Shown in pieces: positions 57,487-64,000 of a stretch of DNA of 64,000 bases (positions are counted from its first letter, which is position 1; every line of letters starts with the position of its first letter). The notes below the pieces were generated by a model that was not told the DNA's origin, did not search any database, and saw only the letters and a program-made list of their open reading frames with translations. The DNA lies in the NCBI RefSeq assembly GCF_001514285.1, contig NZ_KQ949033.1:124001-188000 (forward strand), written 5' to 3'. Source of the stretch: Streptomyces sp. DSM 15324. GTDB taxonomy: Bacteria; Actinomycetota; Actinomycetes; Streptomycetales; Streptomycetaceae. Position numbers and translations under genes: made by a program.

Positions 57487-57520
57487 ACACGCAGCATTCC
57501 TGCGTGAACACGCAGCGTTC
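57485..57520. promoter_or_regulatory. candidate Lrp operator upstream of ddaH
   Basis: GAACACGCAGCATTC (57485-57499) is repeated with one mismatch at 57506-57520, exactly 21 bases (two helical turns) later. CACGCAG-CATTC-CTGCGTG (57488-57506) is also a perfect 7-base inverted repeat. Lrp-type regulators bind such phased sites. The sites lie just upstream of the ddaH promoter. Confidence 0.55.
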
Positions 57521-57549
57521 GTTCCTTGTAGCGCTCCGCTGTCGGTTCT

Positions 57550-57555
57550 TACCTT
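57550..57555 (+). promoter_or_regulatory. -10 element of a leaderless promoter (ddaH)
   Basis: TACCTT, then six bases (GGGGAC), then ATG 57562. The Lrp-like repeats end 29 bases upstream, close to where the -35 would fall. Confidence 0.45.
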
Positions 57556-57561
57556 GGGGAC

Positions 57562-58386
57562 ATGCCCGACAGTGTGACGACCGGCCGCAGGCCGAGCGCC
57601 CGGCGCTTTCTCGTCTGTGAACCCAGACACTTCGCCGTGCGGTACGCGATCAATCCCTGGATGCGTCCCGACACACCCGTGGACGTGGACCTCGCCCAGG
57701 AGCAGTGGCAGACGCTGATCCGCGCCTACCGCTCCCACGGGCACACCGTCGACACCGTGGATCCGGCGCCCGGACTGCCGGACATGGTGTTCGCCGCGAA
57801 CTCCGCGGTCGTCGTGGCCGGCCGGGTCTTCGGCTCGCTGTTCCACGCGCCGGAGCGGCGTCCCGAGTCCGCCCTCTACGACAGCTGGTTCAAGACCGCC
57901 GGCTACGAGGTGCACCGCCCCGAGCACGTCTGCGAGGGCGAGGGCGACCTGGTGTGGACCGGCCGGTACGTGCTGGCCGGCACCGGGTTCCGCACGACGC
58001 GTGAGGCGCACCGCGAGGTGCAGGAGTTCTTCGGTCACCCGGTGATCAGCCTGACGCTGGTGGACCCGCACTTCTACCACCTGGACACGGCACTGTTCGT
58101 GCTGGACGACGACAACATCTCCTACTACCCCGAGGCGTTCTCGCCGGGCAGCCGTGAGGTGCTGGCCCGGCTCTACCCGGACGCGGTGCTCGCGACGCGT
58201 GACGACGCGATGGCGTTCGGTCTGAACTCGGTCTCCGACGGCCGCCATGTGTTCATCGCGCCCCGGGCCGAGGCCCTCGCCGCCCGGCTGACCGAGCGCG
58301 GCTACGTCCCCGTCCCCGTCGACCTGTCGGAGTTCCAGAAGGCCGGCGGTGGCATCAAGTGCTGCACTCAGGAGATCCGCTCATGA
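57562..58386 (+). CDS. ddaH: dimethylarginine dimethylaminohydrolase
   Basis: A 274-residue amidinotransferase-fold enzyme that hydrolyses dimethylarginine (or a related guanidino compound) to citrulline. Substrate-binding LPDMVFAANSAVV, EGEGDLVWTG, the catalytic His in DPHFYHLDTALFVL and the nucleophilic Cys267 (Cys268 is adjacent) in GGGIKCCTQEIR are all visible. The length is normal. Its stop overlaps the rocD start as ATGA. The pairing with an ornithine aminotransferase points to use of arginine derivatives as nitrogen source. Confidence 0.92.
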   Translation: MPDSVTTGRRPSARRFLVCEPRHFAVRYAINPWMRPDTPVDVDLAQEQWQTLIRAYRSHGHTVDTVDPAPGLPDMVFAANSAVVVAGRVFGSLFHAPERRPESALYDSWFKTAGYEVHRPEHVCEGEGDLVWTGRYVLAGTGFRTTREAHREVQEFFGHPVISLTLVDPHFYHLDTALFVLDDDNISYYPEAFSPGSREVLARLYPDAVLATRDDAMAFGLNSVSDGRHVFIAPRAEALAARLTERGYVPVPVDLSEFQKAGGGIKCCTQEIRS

Positions 58387-59660
58387 CCGCACCCGTCGTT
58401 CCCGCGCGCTCGCCCGAGGCGGCTGCCGCCGTCGTGTCCGAGACCGCCCCCGCGCGGTCCTCCGCCGAGCTGATCCGCGCCGAGGAACCGGTCCTCGCGC
58501 ACAACTACCATCCGCTGCCCGTGGTCGTCGCGCGTGCGGAGGGCACCTGGGTGGAGGACGTCGAGGGCCGCCGCTACCTCGACATGCTGGCCGGGTACTC
58601 GGCCCTCAACTTCGGTCACCGGCACCCGCGGTTGATCGAGGCGGCGCACCGCCAGCTCGACCGGCTCACCCTCACCTCCCGCGCCTTCCACAACGACCGG
58701 CTCGCCGGATTCGCCGAGCGGCTGGCTCAGTTGACCGGCCTGGACATGGTGCTGCCGATGAACACCGGCGCGGAGGCGGTGGAGAGCGGCATCAAGGTGG
58801 CCCGCAAGTGGGCCTACGAGGTGAAGGGCGTTCCCGCCGACCGGGCGACGATCGTGGTGGCGGCGGAGAACTTCCACGGCCGTACGACGACGATCGTGAG
58901 CTTCTCGACCGACGAGACGGCACGGACGGGCTTCGGCCCGTTCGCCCCGGGCTTCCGGATCGTGCCGTACAACGACCTGGCGGCGCTGCAGGCGGCGGTC
59001 GACGAGACGACGGCCGCGGTGCTGATCGAGCCGATCCAGGGCGAGGCGGGCGTGGTCGTCCCCGACGACGGCTATCTGGCCGGGGTGCGGGAGCTGACCC
59101 GGCGGGCGAACTGCCTGTTCGTCGCGGACGAGATCCAGTCCGGGTTGGGCCGCACCGGCCGGACCCTCGCGGTGGAGCACGAGGGGGTCGTCCCCGACGT
59201 CGTGCTGCTCGGCAAGGCGCTCGGCGGGGGGATCGTACCGGTGTCGGCGGTGGTGGGGCGGCGCGAGGTGCTGTCGGTGCTGCGGCCGGGCGAGCACGGC
59301 TCGACGTTCGGCGGCAATCCGCTGGCGGCGGCGGTCGGCACGGCGGTGGTGGACCTGCTGGAGACGGGTGAGTTCCAGCGGCGGGCGACGGAGCTGGGGG
59401 CCGTGCTGCGGGACGGTCTGACCGCTCTGGTCGGCAAGGGCGTCGTCGGTTTCCGGTCCCGGGGTCTGTGGGCGGGCGTCGACATCGACCCGGCCCTCGG
59501 CAGCGGCCGTGAGGTCAGCGAGCGGCTGATGCGGGAGGGGGTGCTGGTCAAGGACACCCATGGCTCCACCGTCCGGCTGGCGCCGCCGCTGACGATCACG
59601 GCCGAGGAACTGGGGTCGGCGCTGGCGGCGTTGGAGCGGGTGCTGACGCGGGGGGCCTGA
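58383..59660 (+). CDS. rocD: ornithine--oxo-acid transaminase
   Basis: A 425-residue class III PLP aminotransferase that turns ornithine plus 2-oxoglutarate into glutamate semialdehyde plus glutamate. VEDVEGRRYLDMLAGYSALN, MNTGAEAVESGIKVARKW, FHGRTTTIVSFSTDE, FVADEIQSGLGRTGR (the Asp that pairs with the PLP ring), and PLP-Lys278 in LLGKALGGGIVPVSA are all present. About 30 residues of variable leader precede the fold. ATG 58383 overlaps the ddaH stop. Confidence 0.93.
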   Translation: MTAPVVPARSPEAAAAVVSETAPARSSAELIRAEEPVLAHNYHPLPVVVARAEGTWVEDVEGRRYLDMLAGYSALNFGHRHPRLIEAAHRQLDRLTLTSRAFHNDRLAGFAERLAQLTGLDMVLPMNTGAEAVESGIKVARKWAYEVKGVPADRATIVVAAENFHGRTTTIVSFSTDETARTGFGPFAPGFRIVPYNDLAALQAAVDETTAAVLIEPIQGEAGVVVPDDGYLAGVRELTRRANCLFVADEIQSGLGRTGRTLAVEHEGVVPDVVLLGKALGGGIVPVSAVVGRREVLSVLRPGEHGSTFGGNPLAAAVGTAVVDLLETGEFQRRATELGAVLRDGLTALVGKGVVGFRSRGLWAGVDIDPALGSGREVSERLMREGVLVKDTHGSTVRLAPPLTITAEELGSALAALERVLTRGA

Positions 59661-59757
59661 GCCGCCGGCTCCCGGGTGGCCCGGTCGCTGTCGTGCGGGC
59701 AGGGTGAAGATTGGGTCAGGAGGTGGTAGACCACTCTCAGCGACAGAGAGGTCGACC

Positions 59758-62238
59758 GTGGGCACACACGACGAGGACGGCGTTGCCCGCCGGCGGTTCG
59801 ACGTGGCGGACGCCGCGCCCCTGCTGCTCGACGGCCGGGGCGTGGTGACGAGTTGGACCAGGGAGGCCGCACGCCTGCTGGGCTACACGGCGGCGGACGC
59901 GGTGGGCCGGGACCTGGCCGGGCTGCTGACACCCGGGGACGCCGGCCGGGTGGCGGAGATTCTCGACCGGTGCCGGCGGGACGGCGGCTGGAGCGGGCTG
60001 CTGTCCGCCCGGCGCGGGGACGGCCGGCCGGTGCCGGTGATGGCCCGGATCACCTGTGCGGACGAGCCGGGCGGCGCCGACCGCAGGCTCGTCCTGCTGA
60101 GCGAGATGGGGGACGCCCCCGGCTGGACGATGAGCCGCTCGGTCCTGGAGCAGATGGTGTCCGACTCGCCGATCGGCATCGCCATCGTGGACACCGATCT
60201 GCGGTTCGTGTGGTCCAACGACGCGCTCGCCCGGTTCGGCGGCGGCCGGCCCGAGGAGCGGCTGGGGCTGCGGCTCGGGGACGTCCAGCCGGGGCTGGAC
60301 GCCGAGGCGGCGGAGGCGCAGATGCGGCGGGTGCTGGCCGACGGCGCGACCGTCGTCGGCTTCGAGCACGTCGGGCATCTGCGGACCGCGCCGCACCGGG
60401 AGACGGCGCAGGTGCTGTCGTTCACCCGGTTGGAGGACGACCACGGCAATCCGGTGGGCGTCTACTACACGGTCGTCGACATCACCGACCGCCACCGCGC
60501 CCGGCAGCGGCTCGCGCTGCTGGACCGTGCGGGCCGCTCGATCGGCAGCAGCCTGGACATCGCCCGCACCGCCCAGGAACTGGCCGACGCGGCCGTCCCG
60601 GGCTTCGCCGACGCGGTCGCCGTGGACCTGCCGGCCCCGGTCCTGCACGGCGCGGAACCCCTCTTGGACCCCACCGGCCCGGTGCCGCTGCACCGCGCGG
60701 GCGTTCGCGTCACCGAACCGGTCTCCCCTCTCGACACGGCCCCGCCGCCCGGGACAGCGCCCTCGCCCGAGGCCGCCCCGCCACCGGGCGCCCTCCCCTC
60801 GGCCCCCGTCGGCGCCGTCGGCCACCCCGCCGACTCGCCCCCCGTGCGCTGTCTCCTCACCGGGCGGCCCTGGCGGGGGGAGCGGCTCGACGTGGCGGCG
60901 GAGCCGTGGCTGCGGAACCTGCCCGTCGTGCCCGTCCCGGGTGAGCCGGTGAGCGTGCTGATCGTCCCGGTGCGGGCCCGGGGCGCCACGCTCGGGGTGA
61001 CCATGTTCCTGCGGCGCGGGCCGCGGGAGCCCTTCGACGCCGATGACCTGGCGCTGGCGGAGGACCTGGTCTCGCGGGCCGCGGTGTGCGTGGACAACGC
61101 CCGCCGGTACACACGGGAACGCGACGCGGCCCTGGTGCTCCAGCGCAATCTGCTCCCCCACCGGCTGCCCGAGCAGGACGCGGTCGAGGTGGCCGCCTGC
61201 TACCGGCCCGCCGACGAGCTGACCGGCCTCGGCGGCGACTGGTACGACCTGATCCCGCTGTGCGCGGCGCGGGTGGCGCTGGTGGTGGGCGAGGTGCCCG
61301 GGCACGGCATCGACGCCGCCGCCGCCATGGGACGCGTACGCACCGCCGTACGCACCCTCGCGGCCCTGGATCTGCCGCCGGAGGAGGTCCTCGCCCATCT
61401 GGACGACCTGGTGGCGCGCATGGCCCGCGAGGAGGGGCTGGACGCGGGCACCCAGGCGCAGGGGGCGGGGTGCGTGTACGTCGTGTACGACCCCGTGGAC
61501 GGCCGGTGCACGATGGCCGCCGCCGGGCATCCCGCCCCGGCGGTCGTGCTGCCCGACGGGGAGGTCACCTTCGTGGACCTGCCGCAGGGGTCCGCGCTGG
61601 GCCTGGGCGGACCGCCGTTCGAGTCGGCGCAGCTGACCCTGCCCGAGGGCAGCACCCTCGCGCTGCACACCGACGGCCTGCTGGCCCAGGGCTCGGAGTG
61701 GGCGCTGGACACCGGCCGCACCCGGCTGCGGCGGGCCCTGGAGCGGCGGTCGCCCGGCCTGGACCTGACGTGCCGGGCCGTGATCGAGGCGCTCGTCCCG
61801 GCGCGTCCGTACGACGACGTGGCCCTGCTGATGGCCCGTACCCGCAGACTGTCCCCCGACCGGGTCGCCGACTGGGAGCTGCCCGCCGACCCGGCCGCGG
61901 TCGCCGAGGCACGCAGGACCGCGAGCCGGCGGCTGGCGGAGTGGGGGCTGCCCGAGCTGTCGTTCACCACCGAGCTGGTCGTGAGCGAGCTGGTCACCAA
62001 CGCCATCCGGTACGCCGTCGGCCCGATCCGGCTGCGGCTGATCCGGGAGCGCTCGCTGGTCTGCGAGGTCTTCGACGGCGGCGCCACCGCCCCGCATCTG
62101 CGCCATCCGCGCACCACGGACGAGGGCGGCCGCGGGCTGCTGCTGGTCTCCCAGGTCACCGAGCGCTGGGGCACCCGTTTCCTCGGCGAGGGGAAGATCA
62201 TCTGGGCCGAGCAGTCGCTCACCGACCCGGGCGTGTGA
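59758..62238 (+). CDS. PAS-PAS-GAF-SpoIIE phosphatase-HATPase signalling protein
   Basis: An 826-residue cytoplasmic multidomain protein. In order: PAS (about 15-120), second PAS (about 130-255), GAF (about 265-455, with a Pro/Ala-rich insert near 325-365), PP2C/SpoIIE phosphatase (about 470-690) with ERDAALVLQRNLLPHRLPEQ, GGDWYDLIPL, GHGIDAAAAMGRVR and YDDVALLMARTR, and a C-terminal anti-sigma-type ATPase (about 710-826) with TTELVVSELVTNAIRYAVGP and GGRGLLLVSQ. Streptomyces encode dozens of such proteins that control anti-anti-sigma factors. GTG 59758 follows GAGAGG. The last HATPase part matches the RsbW-like kinases, so it may both phosphorylate and dephosphorylate partners. Confidence 0.88.
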   Translation: MGTHDEDGVARRRFDVADAAPLLLDGRGVVTSWTREAARLLGYTAADAVGRDLAGLLTPGDAGRVAEILDRCRRDGGWSGLLSARRGDGRPVPVMARITCADEPGGADRRLVLLSEMGDAPGWTMSRSVLEQMVSDSPIGIAIVDTDLRFVWSNDALARFGGGRPEERLGLRLGDVQPGLDAEAAEAQMRRVLADGATVVGFEHVGHLRTAPHRETAQVLSFTRLEDDHGNPVGVYYTVVDITDRHRARQRLALLDRAGRSIGSSLDIARTAQELADAAVPGFADAVAVDLPAPVLHGAEPLLDPTGPVPLHRAGVRVTEPVSPLDTAPPPGTAPSPEAAPPPGALPSAPVGAVGHPADSPPVRCLLTGRPWRGERLDVAAEPWLRNLPVVPVPGEPVSVLIVPVRARGATLGVTMFLRRGPREPFDADDLALAEDLVSRAAVCVDNARRYTRERDAALVLQRNLLPHRLPEQDAVEVAACYRPADELTGLGGDWYDLIPLCAARVALVVGEVPGHGIDAAAAMGRVRTAVRTLAALDLPPEEVLAHLDDLVARMAREEGLDAGTQAQGAGCVYVVYDPVDGRCTMAAAGHPAPAVVLPDGEVTFVDLPQGSALGLGGPPFESAQLTLPEGSTLALHTDGLLAQGSEWALDTGRTRLRRALERRSPGLDLTCRAVIEALVPARPYDDVALLMARTRRLSPDRVADWELPADPAAVAEARRTASRRLAEWGLPELSFTTELVVSELVTNAIRYAVGPIRLRLIRERSLVCEVFDGGATAPHLRHPRTTDEGGRGLLLVSQVTERWGTRFLGEGKIIWAEQSLTDPGV

Positions 62239-62352
62239 CGCACGGACCCCGTACGTCACACCTCGTGCGAAAATTACCCCAACCGGGTGAATGCCGACAT
62301 GGTGCGGACCGGCGTACCGGCATACCGTGACACCGGCGGATGGGGCGCGGGC

Positions 62353-63594
62353 ATGAACGACACGGCGATCGACTACGCGGCGGTGTTCCAGTGCCTGCCC
62401 GGCATGGTGGCGCTGCTGACGCCCGACCTGGTGTACGCGGACGTCAACGAGGAGTTCCTGCGCGTGGCGGGCCGACGACGCGAGCAGATGGTCGGCCGCC
62501 ATCTCTTCGAGGTGTTCCCGGACAACCCCAACGACCCGGGCGCGAGCGGGGTCCGCAACCTGGAGGCCTCGCTGCGCCGGGTGCTGGCCACCGGCGAGCG
62601 CGACGCGATGGCCCTCCAGCGCTACGACGTGCAGGACCCCGAGCGGCCCGGGGAGTGGGACGAGCGGTACTGGAGCCCGGTCAACGCGCCCGTGCTCGGC
62701 CCCGACGGTTCCGTGGTGCTCCTGGTGCACCGTGTGGAGGAGGTGACCGAGCTGATCCGGGCCCGTGGATCACGGAGCGCGGGAGGTCCCGGGAGCCGGA
62801 CAAGGGTCCTGGAGGCCGAGCTGTACACCCGCGCCCGCGAGCTGCAGGAGGTCAACGAGCGGCTGCGGCAGTCGCACGCCCGGGAACGCGAGGTGGCCCT
62901 CGCGCTGCAGGAGGCGATGCTGCCCGCCCGTCGTCAGGTCGGCCACCATCACGCGGCGGTGCGCTACCGCCCGGCGGTCGGCTCGCTGAACGTGTGCGGG
63001 GACTGGTACGACCTGGTCGACCTGGTCGGCGGCAACCGGATCGGCGTGTCGGTCGGGGACGTCGTGGGGCACGGTCTGGAGGCCGCGGGGGTGATGGGCC
63101 AGCTGCGCAGCGCGCTCAGCGCCGCCTCCCGGGTCGCGGAGGGTCCCGCCGAGGCGCTCAATGTGCTGGGCCGGTACGCGCACGTCGTGGACGGCGCCGA
63201 GTCGGCGACCGCGGTCACCACGTTCATCGACTTCGACCGGCACACCATCACCTACAGCAGCGCCGGCCATCCCCCGCCGGCGCTGGTCCACCCCGGCGGC
63301 CGGGTGGAGTTCCTCGACCGGGCCACCGACCCGCCGCTGGACGCCCGCCCGACGCCGATGCCGCGGCCCCAGGAGTGCGCCGCCTACGACCACGGGGCCA
63401 CCCTCGTGCTGTACACGGACGGGCTGGTGGAGCGGCGGCAGGAGGACATCGACACCGGTCTGCGGCGGCTCGCCGAGGCCCTGGCCCGGCACCGGGACGC
63501 GGACCCGGAGGCCCTCGCCGACTCCGTCCTGCTCGAACTGCTCCCGCCGGGCGGCGCGACCGACGACACGGCCCTGGTCGTCGTACGGCTGTGA
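62353..63594 (+). CDS. PAS-SpoIIE (PP2C) phosphatase
   Basis: A 413-residue protein: a PAS domain (about 5-140, LPGMVALLTPDLVYADVNEE and VGRHLFEVFPDNPND), a coiled-coil linker (about 150-190) and a SpoIIE phosphatase (about 190-413) with CGDWYDLVDLVGGNRIGVSV, VGDVVGHGLEAAGVM, SSAGHPPPALVHPGG, LVLYTDGLVERR and TDDTALVVVRL; the metal-binding Asp residues are all present. ATG 62353 starts at the PAS domain; GTG 62287 in frame is possible. Probably an anti-anti-sigma phosphatase; independent of, but next to, the larger phosphatase. Confidence 0.86.
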   Translation: MNDTAIDYAAVFQCLPGMVALLTPDLVYADVNEEFLRVAGRRREQMVGRHLFEVFPDNPNDPGASGVRNLEASLRRVLATGERDAMALQRYDVQDPERPGEWDERYWSPVNAPVLGPDGSVVLLVHRVEEVTELIRARGSRSAGGPGSRTRVLEAELYTRARELQEVNERLRQSHAREREVALALQEAMLPARRQVGHHHAAVRYRPAVGSLNVCGDWYDLVDLVGGNRIGVSVGDVVGHGLEAAGVMGQLRSALSAASRVAEGPAEALNVLGRYAHVVDGAESATAVTTFIDFDRHTITYSSAGHPPPALVHPGGRVEFLDRATDPPLDARPTPMPRPQECAAYDHGATLVLYTDGLVERRQEDIDTGLRRLAEALARHRDADPEALADSVLLELLPPGGATDDTALVVVRL

Positions 63595-63700
63595 GGGGCC
63601 CGCGACAACCCGCGCCGCGGACTTGCTGAGCGGCCACCGGCGGCAGGAACCTGGTGCCGCGGCCGATCGTCGCGGATCCACCGGAGTGAGGAGCTACCCC

Positions 63701-64000
63701 TTGTTCTACTACGTGCTCAAGTACGTCTTGCTGGGCCCGTTGTTGAAGCTGGCCTTCCGCCCGCGCATCGAGGGCCTGGAGCACGTGCCGGAGTCGGGGG
63801 CGGCGATCGTCGCCGGCAACCACCTGTCCTTCTCCGACCACTTCCTGATGCCGGCGGTCCTCAAGCGGCGCATCACCTTCCTCGCGAAGGCGGAGTACTT
63901 CACCGGGCCGGGCATCAAGGGCAGACTCACGGCCTACTTCTTCCGCAGCGCGGGCCAGATCCCGGTGGACCGTTCGGGCAAGGAGGCCGGGCAGGCGGCG
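63701..64000 (+). CDS. 1-acylglycerol-3-phosphate acyltransferase (PlsC-like), 5' part
   Basis: About 100 residues before the window ends. FYYVLKYVLLGPLLKLAFRP is a membrane-associating N-terminus. PRIEGLEHVPESGAAIVAGN leads into NHLSFSDHFLMP, which contains the H-x4-D acyltransferase motif; KGRLTAYFFRSAGQIPVDRS contains the second conserved block. A TTG start at 63701 is preferred because GAGGAG lies 8 bases upstream and the conserved FYYVLKY start follows at once. It transfers acyl groups in phospholipid synthesis. Confidence 0.85.
   Translation, partial: MFYYVLKYVLLGPLLKLAFRPRIEGLEHVPESGAAIVAGNHLSFSDHFLMPAVLKRRITFLAKAEYFTGPGIKGRLTAYFFRSAGQIPVDRSGKEAGQAA

Noticed and set aside
59758..62238. 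Calling the large phosphatase SpoIIE itself
   Set aside because: It lacks the membrane domain and has PAS/GAF and HATPase modules; it is one of the many Streptomyces PP2C regulators.
1..64000. tRNA, rRNA, riboswitches, prophage or integrative element
   Set aside because: No cloverleaf, rRNA stretch, known riboswitch core, phage structural gene or attachment-site duplication could be recognised by eye; a covariance-model scan would settle this.

Overview
The window is chromosomal DNA from a Streptomyces or a very close actinomycete. The evidence is very high GC with strong third-position GC bias, many GTG starts and one TTG start, ATGA/GTGA-overlapping operons, leaderless promoters of the TANNNT-N6/7-ATG kind, and families typical of the genus: DUF3152, MurT/GatD, an unlinked ATP-dependent ligase, LytS/LytT with an acetate permease, and PAS-SpoIIE phosphatases. 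No tRNA, rRNA or CRISPR was seen.

Layout. (1) 1-4962: a deoxysugar (L-fucose/L-rhamnose type) catabolic operon: unknown C-terminal fragment, mutarotase, lactonase-like amidohydrolase, zinc alcohol dehydrogenase, KduD-like SDR and aldo/keto reductase. It ends in a scrap of a ricin-type lectin gene. (2) 5053-7029: a divergent EamA exporter / LysR pair, followed by a deletion scar holding remnants of a sugar-binding protein and a LacI regulator. (3) 7407-11573: a DUF3152 metzincin-like exoprotein divergent from a response regulator / histidine kinase / lipoprotein operon, with a 13-bp direct repeat between them. (4) 11805-20382: mostly uncharacterised small genes, a secreted phosphoesterase behind a PHO-like box, an MFS transporter with a beta-propeller partner, an EF-hand protein, a DinB protein with an inserted HTH-like segment, and a Cys-rich unknown. 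(5) 20508-21772: an IS607-type recombinase and eroded sequence. (6) 21773-29419: GntR regulator and the sarcosine oxidase/one-carbon operon (glyA remnant, soxBDAG, purU, folD), then GC-rich tandem repeats.

(7) 29788-36626: pirin/AhpD-like pair, FAD disulfide reductase, methyltransferase-NUDIX fusion, NAGPA-domain exoprotein, small membrane protein and GDPD-like Tat protein. (8) 36807-46866: acyl-CoA dehydrogenase/quinone oxidoreductase operon, XRE-cupin regulator, DNA ligase plus NUDIX, gabD, a small conserved protein, and a third acyl-CoA dehydrogenase divergent from a TetR regulator. (9) 46919-52110: peptide deformylase, murT-gatD (lipid II amidation), pfkA, and a CtaG-like membrane protein. 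(10) 52111-56895 (minus strand): LytTR regulator, DUF485 protein, SSS permease and LytS-type kinase as one overlapping operon; the permease carries a long hexapeptide-repeat tail. (11) 56974-59660: Lrp regulator, ddaH and rocD (arginine/ornithine metabolism). (12) 59758-64000: two PAS/SpoIIE phosphatases and the start of an acyltransferase gene.

Common threads are several regulator/target pairs whose operators can be read directly (GntR, TetR, Lrp, LysR), repeated use of leaderless starts, and at least four places where catabolic or mobile genes have been cut down to fragments. The most unusual observations are the 60-codon glyA mini-gene that still couples translation into soxB, the ERTAxx tail on the permease, and the HTH-like insert in the DinB protein.
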